Shown here piece by piece: positions 1 to 6,243 of a stretch of DNA of 6,508 bases. This stretch comes from Lachnospiraceae bacterium (GTDB taxonomy: Bacteria > Bacillota > Clostridia > Lachnospirales > Lachnospiraceae), in the NCBI GenBank assembly GCA_900772845.1, contig CAAGSD010000056.1, positions 1 to 6,508 of the forward strand. The letters are read 5' to 3'. Under the pieces are notes generated by a model. It was not told the DNA's origin. It did no database searches and saw nothing but the letters and a program-made list of their open reading frames with translations. Position numbers and translations under genes: made by a program. How positions within the stretch are numbered: position 1 is the stretch's first letter; each line of letters starts with the position of its first letter.

Positions 1-166
1 ATGAGCTTGCTCATAAGTGGGTGAAAGACCTTGGGACCCGCCCCGATATGAGCATAAAAGTGGGATGATAATCCCACGATATGCGAATAGAGGGTAGGAT
101 TGTGAGAGTGCGTAGCACGGAACAATCCGTAGGTATCAAAGTCGGGGGCTTTTGACCCTGACTTCA
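1..166 (+). ncRNA. Candidate structured RNA or mobile-element end, unknown family, cut by left edge
   Basis: Five hairpins follow one another with little unpaired sequence. Stem 1 pairs ATGAG (1-5) with CTCAT (10-14). Stem 2 pairs GTGGGT (17-22) with ACCCGC (36-41). Stem 3 pairs GCATA (52-56) with TATGC (80-84) and GTGGGAT (60-66) with ATCCCAC (71-77), with a GATA loop. Stem 4 pairs GGATTGT (97-103) with ACAATCC (122-128) and GTGC (108-111) with GCAC (115-118), with a GTA loop. Stem 5 pairs AAGTCGGGG (139-147) with CCCTGACTT (156-164), closed by a C-G pair and a TTTT loop. Two positions (T18-G40 and G144-T159) pair as G-U only if the + strand is transcribed. There is no U-tract after stem 5, so it is not a simple terminator. 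Possible identities, all inference: the 3' end of a TnpB-type guide RNA and transposon right end, an interspersed repeat, or a stand-alone small RNA. A reading frame open from the edge to a TGA at 66-68 could be the tail of an upstream gene. Confidence 0.45.
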
Positions 167-230
167 TGTCATTATGGTATTATACAAACTTAATACCTAC
201 AAAGAGTAAACCGTTGATATTACAAAAGTG

Positions 231-252
231 AATATTTCAAATTTGAAATATT
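231..252. repeat. Perfect 22-bp palindrome, possible operator
   Basis: The half site AATATTTCAAA (231-241) is followed directly by its exact reverse complement TTTGAAATATT (242-252), with no spacer and no mismatch. It lies immediately upstream of the -10-like sequence TGCTATATT (253-261), so a protein bound here would cover the -35 and spacer of that promoter. Two-fold symmetry of this length suits a dimeric DNA-binding protein. The AT-richness of the region makes chance symmetry more likely than in mixed sequence, but 11 matching half-site positions is still a lot. No regulator gene is nearby. Confidence 0.45.
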
Positions 253-261
253 TGCTATATT
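253..261 (+). promoter_or_regulatory. Possible upstream extended -10 promoter
   Basis: TGC followed by TATATT (256-261) fits the extended -10 pattern TGnTATAAT with one mismatch. No good -35 is visible: the position 17 bases upstream falls inside the palindrome at 231-252. If used, transcription would start near 268 and give the PAS-GGDEF-EAL gene a leader of about 160 nt. It is weaker than the promoter at 358-366. Confidence 0.25.
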
Positions 262-357
262 GCATAGTATTACAGACAGTTTTTGAAGTCAAGCATAAGA
301 TGTTTTATTTCATAAAAAAATTATATAAATTATACTATCGTAAACATCATTTCGATA

Positions 358-366
358 TGTTATAAT
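358..366 (+). promoter_or_regulatory. Extended -10 promoter of the PAS-GGDEF-EAL gene
   Basis: TGT followed by TATAAT (361-366) is a perfect extended -10 element. The -35 position has no good match to TTGACA (TCGTAA at 338-343), which is common when the TG motif is present. The predicted start near 373 gives a leader of about 54 nt to the ATG at 427. Confidence 0.55.
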
Positions 367-416
367 TCACATTAGGGATGCTATTCAGAGACTGTGGGCA
401 TACAGAAGAAAGTGCC

Positions 417-424
417 GGGAGGAG
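417..424 (+). promoter_or_regulatory. Ribosome binding site that sets the start at 427
   Basis: GGGAGGAG lies just before the ATG at 427, with 2-4 nt of spacing depending on the register of pairing with 16S rRNA. The alternative GTG start at 394 in the same frame has only a weak purine patch upstream. The ATG is therefore preferred, although the spacing is short. Confidence 0.6.
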
Positions 425-426
425 AT

Positions 427-2121
427 ATGAGTATCAATAAATATGACGAACAGAAATTCTGGGAGGAAGTGGACATCCTTTTCCCGGATATTGTAAAAGC
501 CATTACTTCCCTAGCTAAAAAATCGTACATATCCATAACCAATCTGCGGAACGGCGTGACATGGTGGTCCGAGAAGGCGATGGAATATTTTGGTATGCAG
601 GAGAACTATACCATTCGAGGACAAGAAAAATCAAAGAGACCGATTCATCCGGATGATCTGGAGGATTTCAGGAGGGGATTCCGGGAAAGAGTTGCCGGAA
701 AAAATATGGACGAGCCATGGGAATACCGGGTGCGTGACGGTAGCACCTACAACCGGATCAGTGCCAGAGCGAGAATGCTGAATGATAAGGATGGAAATCC
801 TTTTGCAATCGTAATTCGGTATAATAATTACGGTATTTCCGACGAGGTGGATGCGACCACCGGATTGCATACGGAACCGGCGCTGGACCGGGAGATCAGA
901 GAATTCCTGGAGGAAGGCGGACAGGGGGCACTGCTGAAGATAGGACTGGATCAGTTCAGTCATATCAATGTTATGTACGGTGCTGCTTTTTCGGATAAGA
1001 TTCTGAACTGTGCGGCACAGGAGTTGCTGCGTCTGTTAAAGGGAAAAGGATATGTATACCGACTCTCCGGCGCGAAATTTGTGGTCAGCTTTAAAAATGT
1101 ATCCAAAGAGGAGCTGCAACGGATATACGATGAGATTGTAGAAGTTTTTGAAAATACAGAGGTGGAGGGGAAAAAGATCCCTCTGAAGGTATCTGCCGGC
1201 GCAATATTTATGGAACCTTATATGAAGGAGACCAATGCGGTCCGCAGCCGTCTGACTTATGCGTTGAACCATTCCCGTATTGAGCATCATGGAGAGATGG
1301 TGATTTTTAATGATGAGGTCTGTGGCAGTGACGAGAACCAGTTTGAACTGATCAGTGTGATCCATCAGTGTGCTACTCATGACTTTGAAGGCTTCCGGAT
1401 GTTCTATCAGCCGATCGCCGATACGAAGACCGGGAAGATCCGGGGAATGGAAGCATTGATCCGTTGGGAACTGGAACCTTATGGGATGGTATCTCCCGGT
1501 GTGTTCATGGAATGGCTGGAACAGGATCCCTGTATTTTTGATCTGGGGAACTGGATCCTTCGGACAGCACTTACGGATGTACAGAAGCTTCGCAAGGAGA
1601 CGGAAGGCTTTTTCGTCAATGTCAATGTGGCGGCGGCACAGCTGGAGCGCAGAGAGTTCCGCAGTGCAGTTATGAATATTTTAAAAGAGACTGGTGCAAA
1701 GCCGGAAGAGCTTTGTCTCGAATTAACAGAGCGATGCAGAGATCTGGATATTCATTTTCTGCGTGGGGAGGTAGAATTCTTCCATTCCCAGGGGATCAAG
1801 ATCGCACTGGATGACTTCGGAACGGGCAACAGTTCCTTAAGTCTGGCACTGGAGCTTCCATTTGATGAACTGAAGGTAGATATGAGCTTCATCCGTGATA
1901 TTAAGCAAAAACCTCAGAATCAGGCCATGGTGCAGTCTATCGTAGATTATGCCAGAAGGACTAATACCGAGACCTGTATCGAAGGCATTGAGAATAAGGA
2001 AGTCAGCGACTATATTGAGCAGTTTGGGTCTACCTGGCAGCAGGGATATTATTATTCCAAACCTGTTCCCATTGATAAATTTGCAGAGGTATTGCGACAG
2101 AAAGCAACCGAGAAAAATTAA
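427..2121 (+). CDS. PAS-GGDEF-EAL protein, likely cyclic di-GMP phosphodiesterase
   Basis: This 564-residue protein has no signal peptide or membrane segment and should be cytoplasmic. A PAS-like sensor domain spans about 38-136, including RPIHPDDLEDF (71-81) and a typical PAS C-terminal strand near 112-134. A GGDEF domain spans about 140-298, but its signature reads SGAKF (214-218) in place of GGDEF, so diguanylate cyclase activity is not expected; it may still bind GTP and act as a regulatory module. The EAL domain (about 318-560) keeps the expected catalytic set: EAL (342-344), N398, E432 in LELTE, DDFGTG (462-467), K483, E519 in EGIE and Q539 before GYYYSKP. The family reaction is hydrolysis of cyclic di-GMP to pGpG. 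I infer a phosphodiesterase tuned by the PAS and degenerate GGDEF domains. An in-frame GTG at 394 would add 11 residues, but the ribosome binding site favours 427. The gene appears to be transcribed alone. The PAS ligand cannot be read from sequence. Confidence 0.9.
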   Translation: MSINKYDEQKFWEEVDILFPDIVKAITSLAKKSYISITNLRNGVTWWSEKAMEYFGMQENYTIRGQEKSKRPIHPDDLEDFRRGFRERVAGKNMDEPWEYRVRDGSTYNRISARARMLNDKDGNPFAIVIRYNNYGISDEVDATTGLHTEPALDREIREFLEEGGQGALLKIGLDQFSHINVMYGAAFSDKILNCAAQELLRLLKGKGYVYRLSGAKFVVSFKNVSKEELQRIYDEIVEVFENTEVEGKKIPLKVSAGAIFMEPYMKETNAVRSRLTYALNHSRIEHHGEMVIFNDEVCGSDENQFELISVIHQCATHDFEGFRMFYQPIADTKTGKIRGMEALIRWELEPYGMVSPGVFMEWLEQDPCIFDLGNWILRTALTDVQKLRKETEGFFVNVNVAAAQLERREFRSAVMNILKETGAKPEELCLELTERCRDLDIHFLRGEVEFFHSQGIKIALDDFGTGNSSLSLALELPFDELKVDMSFIRDIKQKPQNQAMVQSIVDYARRTNTETCIEGIENKEVSDYIEQFGSTWQQGYYYSKPVPIDKFAEVLRQKATEKN

Positions 2122-2135
2122 GACAAAAAGTAGCT

Positions 2136-2161
2136 ATTCTAAGAAAATCTTAAGAATTTTT
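2136..2161 (+). terminator. Weak AT-rich intrinsic terminator
   Basis: ATTCT (2136-2140) pairs with AGAAT (2153-2157) and AAGA (2141-2144) with TCTT (2148-2151). One A bulges at 2152 and the loop is AAA. A run of five T (2157-2161) follows. The shape is right, and the position 15 nt after the stop at 2119-2121 fits, but the stem is nearly all A-T, so termination may be incomplete and some transcripts could reach the lipoprotein gene. Confidence 0.5.
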
Positions 2162-2163
2162 GG

Positions 2164-2192
2164 TGGACAAACATAGGACTTTAGGGATACAA
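2164..2192 (+). promoter_or_regulatory. Sigma-A type promoter of the DUF3048 lipoprotein gene
   Basis: TGGACA (2164-2169) and TACAAT (2187-2192) are separated by exactly 17 bp and each differs from consensus at one position. The predicted start near 2199 gives a leader of about 53 nt. The promoter begins only a few bases after the preceding terminator. Confidence 0.7.
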
Positions 2193-2206
2193 TGTATATT
2201 AAAGTG

Positions 2207-2222
2207 CCGGTGATTTAACCGG
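2207..2222 (+). promoter_or_regulatory. Small hairpin near the 5' end of the lipoprotein mRNA
   Basis: CCGGT (2207-2211) pairs with ACCGG (2218-2222) around a 6-nt loop, about 8 nt after the predicted transcription start. It does not reach the ribosome binding site (AAAGGAA, 2239-2245). A 5'-proximal stem like this can stabilise an mRNA, but that role is inference, and the stem is short enough to be chance. Confidence 0.3.
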
Positions 2223-2251
2223 ATAGAACAAACAAATGAAAGGAAATATTC

Positions 2252-3391
2252 ATGAAAAAGAAAGTACTTGCAGCTATTTTGATTGCAGTAGGCGTTCTGA
2301 CCGGATGTGGGAATGCAGAGCCCATCGCATCTCCTATCCAGACAGTGGAAGCAGAGCCTATTGCTACTGATACCAAGGAGACCGTAGAGCAGCCGACAGC
2401 GACAGAAGAGCCTGTAGAAGAGGTAGGCCCTGAGCATACCTACCGTAGTGAGCTTACCAATGAATGGATCGATGAGGATCTGAAGGATCAGCGCCCTATC
2501 GCTGTCATGGTAGATAATGAGAGAACAGCACTTCCTCACTATGGAGTAGCAGATGCAGATGTTGTATATGAGATCATGAACAGTACTATGAATGACAGAA
2601 TTACCCGTTTCATGGTATTGGTGAAAGATTGGACAAAGATTACCCAGCTGGGCAGTGTGCGTAGTGCACGTCCTACCAACTTTATGCTGGCAGCAGAGTG
2701 GAACGCAGTTCTGTGCCATGATGGTGGCCCTTACTTCATCAATGACTGGGCTGCAAAGGATTATTCCGCAAACTTCAGCGGCGGCTTTGCCCGTTTCAGC
2801 AATGGTAAGGCAACTGAGTTTACCGAGTACATTACCTATGACAAATATACCAACAGCCAGAAGGGCAAGACCTATGACGGACTGCAGCAGCGTTTTGCAA
2901 ACTCTAATTATACTACTACCTACAATGAGCATTATCAGGGAGAGCATTTTAAGTTTGCAAAGGGTGAGGTTAACTTCGACGACAGAAGCGATGCTATTGC
3001 TGCAAATACCATCGAACTTCCTTTCAAGCATAACGGTTCTACTCTGAAGTATAACGAAGAGACCAAGACCTATGATTACTATGAGTATGGTTCTGCGCAC
3101 AAGGATGCAGAGACCAACGCACAGCTGACTTTCCAGAATGTTATCATTCAGGATACTACTTTTGCAGAGCTGGGTGAAGGTTATCTGATCTACAACGCTA
3201 TTGACAGCGGACGTTCCGGATATTATATCACCGAGGGTAAGGCAATTGAGATTACCTGGAGCAAGCCTTCTGAGAATGGTGTTACTCATTACTATGACAA
3301 GAAGTCCGGTGAGGAGATTGAGATCAATACCGGCAAGACCTATATCTCTCTGGTTCCTTCTGATGGCTGGAGCAATCTTGTAATTAAATAA
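2252..3391 (+). CDS. DUF3048 (YerB-like) lipoprotein
   Basis: This 379-residue protein starts with a lysine-rich N-terminus and a hydrophobic segment (5-16) ending in the lipobox LTGC (16-19), so C19 should be lipidated and the protein held on the outer face of the membrane. A linker rich in Glu, Pro and Thr (about 22-62) precedes the folded part. The N-terminal DUF3048 region (about 78-205) has the typical features RPIAVMVDN (81-89), ADADVVYE (100-107), ITRFMVL (117-123) and GSVRSARP (134-141). The C-terminal DUF3048 region runs from about 240 to 375 and includes SGRSGYYITEGKAIEITW (319-336). B. subtilis YerB belongs to this family; no biochemical activity is established that I can name. The start is supported by AAAGGAA with 6-nt spacing. 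Codon use differs from the neighbours: Arg is 7 CGT, 1 CGC and 3 AGA of 11, and Pro is CCT in 11 of 13, a pattern typical of high expression. Its own promoter and strong terminator make it a single-gene unit. Confidence 0.88.
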   Translation: MKKKVLAAILIAVGVLTGCGNAEPIASPIQTVEAEPIATDTKETVEQPTATEEPVEEVGPEHTYRSELTNEWIDEDLKDQRPIAVMVDNERTALPHYGVADADVVYEIMNSTMNDRITRFMVLVKDWTKITQLGSVRSARPTNFMLAAEWNAVLCHDGGPYFINDWAAKDYSANFSGGFARFSNGKATEFTEYITYDKYTNSQKGKTYDGLQQRFANSNYTTTYNEHYQGEHFKFAKGEVNFDDRSDAIAANTIELPFKHNGSTLKYNEETKTYDYYEYGSAHKDAETNAQLTFQNVIIQDTTFAELGEGYLIYNAIDSGRSGYYITEGKAIEITWSKPSENGVTHYYDKKSGEEIEINTGKTYISLVPSDGWSNLVIK

Positions 3392-3406
3392 TTTTGTATC
3401 AGAATA

Positions 3407-3445
3407 AGATCCCTTCCACAGGTGTATGCCGTGGGAGGGATTTTT
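3407..3445 (+). terminator. Strong intrinsic terminator after the lipoprotein gene
   Basis: ATCCCTTCCAC (3409-3419) pairs with GTGGGAGGGAT (3431-3441) over 11 positions with one G-U wobble. GG/CC pairs can form inside the loop (3421-3422 with 3429-3430). A run of five T (3441-3445) follows. It lies 15 nt past the stop codon and separates this gene from the MATE operon. Confidence 0.85.
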
Positions 3446-3505
3446 AGGTTGTAAAGATTTAGTGAGTTTATTCAAAATAGAGCAAGAAAAAAGTATTTTG
3501 AAGAG

Positions 3506-3535
3506 GATAACGCTAAAAACATCATAGATAACGCT
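3506..3535. repeat. Direct repeat GATAACGCT x2, 21-bp period, possible operator
   Basis: GATAACGCT occurs at 3506-3514 and exactly again at 3527-3535. The 21-bp period is two helical turns, so both copies face the same side of the DNA. The second copy overlaps the likely -35 box of the MATE promoter, and a partial third copy (GATAA, 3536-3540) follows directly. This placement suits a regulator of the MATE/DUF3810 operon, but no candidate regulator gene is in the window. Confidence 0.45.
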
Positions 3536-3553
3536 GATAATTTGCTGTACAAT
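3525..3553 (+). promoter_or_regulatory. Likely promoter of the MATE-DUF3810 operon
   Basis: TACAAT (3548-3553) is a good -10 box preceded directly by TG. The -35 position 17 bp upstream is TAGATA (3525-3530), which matches TTGACA at four of six positions. The predicted start near 3560 gives a leader of about 30 nt. A weak -35 overlapped by a repeat suggests activation or repression there. Confidence 0.5.
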
Positions 3554-3589
3554 GTGACATGAAATACAGAAATAAAGGGAGTGACAGCA

Positions 3590-4972
3590 ATGAAAACAGC
3601 GAAAAAATATAATCCGGATCTGATTCTGCATGGAAATCTGATCAAAGCCATTTTGTCACTGGCAATTCCGGTGGTGATCAACAGCTTCTTACAGACAATG
3701 TATAATCTGACGGATACTTATTGGCTGGGGAAGATCGGGACAGAACAGCTGGCGGCGATCAATCTGGTGACACCGATGCAGAATATTATCACGAATTTTG
3801 GCAGCGGCATCACCGTGGCCGGTGCAGTCCTCATTGCGCAGTATATCGGCGCCGGAGAGAAAGAGGATGCCAGATCCATGGCAAACCAGATATTTGCCTG
3901 TGCCATGGGATTTGCAGTGGTCTGTGCTACACTGTGTTTTCTGGGAACGCCGGCGATTGTGAACTGGCTGGGAGCAGACGGAGGAACTGCGTATTATGCC
4001 AGAGTCTACCTGCGTGTAGTCATCTGGGATATGCCCTTTTTATATATGGTCAATATTTTCTCAGCGGTGCATCAGGCACAGGGAGATACCGTGCGGCCTA
4101 TGTTCTTGAATCTGGGTGGCATCACGCTGAATCTGTTCCTGGATCCGTTTTTCATGATCATTCTAGACATGGGCACTGCCGGTGCAGCACTGGCAACATT
4201 GCTGGCAAAAGCGATTCCGGCGATGGTGGCATTTGGTTTGTTGTGCAGACAGGAAAATGATATTTGTCTCAACCGGAAATATATGAGATTACAAAAGGAA
4301 AAACTGGGAATGATCCTTAAGATCGGATTGCCCACCGCCATCGGTGGAAGTACCATGCAGCTGGGATTTCTGCTCATGAGTAAAAACGTATTTGTCTACG
4401 GTACGGAAGCCATGGCAGCCTATGGTATCGGCAACAAGGTCAACGGACTGATCACACTACCCTCCAATGCCATCGGCTCAGCAACAGCCACCATCGTAGG
4501 GCAGAACATGGGAGCAAAGCAGCAGAACCGTGCGGAGAAGGGATATCGGTTTTCCATGTGGATATCGGTTGTATTTTTGTTCATAGGTGGTATGATCTTA
4601 TCAAGAGATATGATCTCCACGGCGATTGTCAGGATCTTTTCCAAGGATGCGGAAGTTGTGGGCATGGCGGCAGACTTTTTAAGTGTCATGGCCTTCTGGT
4701 GCTTTACCAATGGGGTATACAATACGACCTCCGGATTGTTCCAGGGAACCGGACACACGGAAGTCACTATGGCCATTGATGTGACCAGATTGTGGGTATT
4801 CCGTTTTGTGACATTGTGGTTCTGTGAGAGCGTGCTTCATATGGGAGTGCGCAGTGTCTGGTACTCCGTGGTGATCAGTAACGGTATTTCTTCCCTGATC
4901 CTGTATCTTCTGTACCGCAGCGGTATCTGGAAAAAGACAAGGATCAAAGTAGGAAAAGAAGAAGCCGCATAG
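3590..4972 (+). CDS. MATE family multidrug efflux transporter
   Basis: This 460-residue membrane protein has the usual MATE length and a pattern of about 12 hydrophobic helices. The two homologous halves are visible: AQYIGAGEKEDA (83-94) corresponds to GQNMGAKQQNRA (304-315), and HQAQGDT (161-167) to FQGTGHT (384-390). The N-terminal signature around MYNLTDTYWLGKIGTEQLAAI (37-57) is typical. MATE proteins export drugs, cationic dyes or metabolites in exchange for Na+ or H+; the substrate cannot be read from the sequence. The start at 3590 is chosen because AAAGGGAG (3574-3581) lies 8 nt upstream; a GTG at 3581 in the same frame would overlap that ribosome binding site. It is the first gene of an operon with the DUF3810 gene 7 nt downstream. 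The C-terminus is lysine-rich and predicted cytoplasmic. Confidence 0.93.
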   Translation: MKTAKKYNPDLILHGNLIKAILSLAIPVVINSFLQTMYNLTDTYWLGKIGTEQLAAINLVTPMQNIITNFGSGITVAGAVLIAQYIGAGEKEDARSMANQIFACAMGFAVVCATLCFLGTPAIVNWLGADGGTAYYARVYLRVVIWDMPFLYMVNIFSAVHQAQGDTVRPMFLNLGGITLNLFLDPFFMIILDMGTAGAALATLLAKAIPAMVAFGLLCRQENDICLNRKYMRLQKEKLGMILKIGLPTAIGGSTMQLGFLLMSKNVFVYGTEAMAAYGIGNKVNGLITLPSNAIGSATATIVGQNMGAKQQNRAEKGYRFSMWISVVFLFIGGMILSRDMISTAIVRIFSKDAEVVGMAADFLSVMAFWCFTNGVYNTTSGLFQGTGHTEVTMAIDVTRLWVFRFVTLWFCESVLHMGVRSVWYSVVISNGISSLILYLLYRSGIWKKTRIKVGKEEAA

Positions 4973-4975
4973 GAG
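4971..4975 (+). promoter_or_regulatory. Ribosome binding site overlapping the MATE stop codon
   Basis: AGGAG begins inside the TAG stop of the MATE gene (4970-4972) and lies 4 nt before the ATG at 4980. A ribosome terminating on the first gene would sit on the start site of the second, so translational coupling and a fixed ratio of the two proteins are plausible. Confidence 0.7.
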
Positions 4976-4979
4976 TGGC

Positions 4980-6206
4980 ATGGAGAAAAAGAGAAACTAC
5001 AGAAAACGTATTATCCTATATGTAAGCATCGTTGTGGCTCTGCTGGTACTTCAGGTAATTGCCTGGAACAGCAGGACATTCAGCGATGCTTATATTGCTT
5101 ATATTTTCCCGATCTGGGTCAATACTTATGGCAGATTCACAGGAATGTTTCCCTTTTCCGTGGGCGAGTGGATGATCGTGGCAGGGCTGTTGGTGGTATT
5201 GACAGCTGTTCTATTGGGATGCAGTATGCTGATTCCGGGGTGTAGATACTCAGAAAAATACAGACGGGGTGTAAAAGGTTATTTTCGTTTTTTTGCATGG
5301 ACGCTGCTTGCTGTATTTGCCATTATGACGCTGAATTGTATCATGATCTATCACGGCTCTACATTTTCGGAGAAATATTTCGGAGCGTATGAGGGGCAGC
5401 AGGATCTGACGGTACAGGAACGTACGGAGAAATTGCTGCGGATTTATAATGATATCGTGGGGCATTGCAACGAACTCAGTGGGATTATGGAGAGAGATGC
5501 CGATGGGGCGGTGATATATTCCGGCGGAGAGGATGCCCGTGGGAAGATTGTGGATATGGAGGATAAAGCCATCGATGTGATGCAGAGCCTGGGGAAAACT
5601 TATGACCAGCTGGATGGATATTATGCGAGACCCAAGCGGATGTTTTTCTCTGATCTGATGTGTCAGATGTATATGTGTGGCTATTATTTCCCTTTTTCCA
5701 TGGAAGCCAATTATAATGATGTCATGTATCTCATGAAAAAACCGGCCACCATGTGTCACGAACTGGCACATATCCGGGGATACATTTATGAGGATGAAGC
5801 GAATTTTATTGCATTTCTGGCGTGTGTGGAATCAGACGATGCGACATTTCAGTATGCCGGATACTTGAGTGTGTTGAACTATGTGGCAAATGATCTGTAT
5901 AAGACGAGGCAGGCAGACCCAGAGAACTATGCGGCAGCCAGAGAGGCAGTGCATCCTCTGCAGATAGTGCAGCAGGTGCAGGAGGATAATATTTTTGTCA
6001 CACAGGCGGAGTGGGATCGGATCAACGGCAAAGCAGTCGTGGATACCGAGACTGTAGACAGTGTCTCGGACACTCTGACAGATGCTTCCCTGAAAATGAA
6101 CGGCGTATCCGACGGTATGATCAGTTACAATCGTGTGGTGGAACTTTTACTGCAATGGTATGAGCAAAATAATCATTTCGGGGCAGCCATTGTATCTGAT
6201 AGATGA
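4980..6206 (+). CDS. DUF3810 membrane protein with HELAH zinc-metallopeptidase motif
   Basis: This 408-residue protein has three predicted membrane helices (about 11-29, 62-85 and 104-124) and a large C-terminal domain. Positive charges before helix 1 and in the loop at 89-103 (KYRRGVKGYFR) place the N-terminus inside and the C-terminal domain outside the cell. That domain contains HELAH (260-264) and, nine residues after the second His, an acidic residue in EDEANF (271-276), with E273 the likely third zinc ligand. This layout is that of the DUF3810 family and resembles gluzincin peptidases. Peptidase activity, and any substrate, are inferred from the motif. The last 70 or so residues are a less conserved-looking, Asp/Ser/Thr-rich tail. 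The gene follows the MATE gene by 7 nt and is probably co-transcribed and translationally coupled with it. Whether the two proteins share a task is unknown. Confidence 0.85.
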   Translation: MEKKRNYRKRIILYVSIVVALLVLQVIAWNSRTFSDAYIAYIFPIWVNTYGRFTGMFPFSVGEWMIVAGLLVVLTAVLLGCSMLIPGCRYSEKYRRGVKGYFRFFAWTLLAVFAIMTLNCIMIYHGSTFSEKYFGAYEGQQDLTVQERTEKLLRIYNDIVGHCNELSGIMERDADGAVIYSGGEDARGKIVDMEDKAIDVMQSLGKTYDQLDGYYARPKRMFFSDLMCQMYMCGYYFPFSMEANYNDVMYLMKKPATMCHELAHIRGYIYEDEANFIAFLACVESDDATFQYAGYLSVLNYVANDLYKTRQADPENYAAAREAVHPLQIVQQVQEDNIFVTQAEWDRINGKAVVDTETVDSVSDTLTDASLKMNGVSDGMISYNRVVELLLQWYEQNNHFGAAIVSDR

Positions 6207-6214
6207 ATAATTGC

Positions 6215-6233
6215 AAAAATTTAAAATTTTTTT
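6215..6233 (+). terminator. Very weak A/T-only terminator candidate
   Basis: AAAAATT (6215-6221) can pair with AATTTTT (6225-6231) around a 3-nt loop, followed by two more T. The stem has no G-C pair. It sits 8 nt after the DUF3810 stop codon, which is the right place, but operon transcripts may read through into the tRNA region. Confidence 0.25.
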
Positions 6234-6243
6234 GAGGAAGTAC

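Larger units (their letters stand above)
167..357. other. AT-rich intergenic stretch, no gene seen
   Basis: No open frame with a ribosome binding site was found on either strand. The stretch is much richer in A and T than the genes around it. It holds a 7-bp inverted repeat (GGTATTA at 176-182, TAATACC at 191-197), an 8-mer ATACCTAC (193-200) complementary to GTAGGTAT at 129-136, and the palindrome and possible -10 box listed separately. The remainder, about 262-357, shows only A/T runs. Confidence 0.6.

Noticed and set aside
3..68. Open frame from the left edge to a TGA at 66-68, possibly the C-terminus of an upstream gene
   Set aside because: Only 21 codons are visible, they match no family I recognise, and the bases are better explained by hairpins. 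It remains possible that a gene such as tnpB ends here, so it is mentioned under the RNA entry and not called as a CDS.
139..164. Stem 5 of the left-edge element as an intrinsic terminator
   Set aside because: The stem is strong, but it is followed by CATGTCATTATGG with no run of T, so it does not fit a rho-independent terminator on the + strand. On the minus strand the following bases (from 138 downwards, TGATACC) also lack a T-run.
394..426. GTG start at 394 for the PAS-GGDEF-EAL gene
   Set aside because: Only a weak purine patch precedes it, whereas GGGAGGAG directly precedes the ATG at 427. The extra 11 residues add nothing recognisable.
2150..3631. A 493-codon open frame on the minus strand covering the whole lipoprotein gene
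   Set aside because: Its codons are in exact register with the sense gene, so it stays open simply because that gene avoids TTA, CTA and TCA codons. The translation is rich in Cys, Ile and Leu without domain features, and no ribosome binding site was evident. The sense gene has a lipobox, a known family, a promoter and a terminator.
3721..4260. A 179-codon + strand frame inside the MATE gene, with other overlapping frames on both strands of all four genes
   Set aside because: These overlap strongly supported genes, have Cys/Arg/His-rich compositions typical of shadow frames, and show no domain features.
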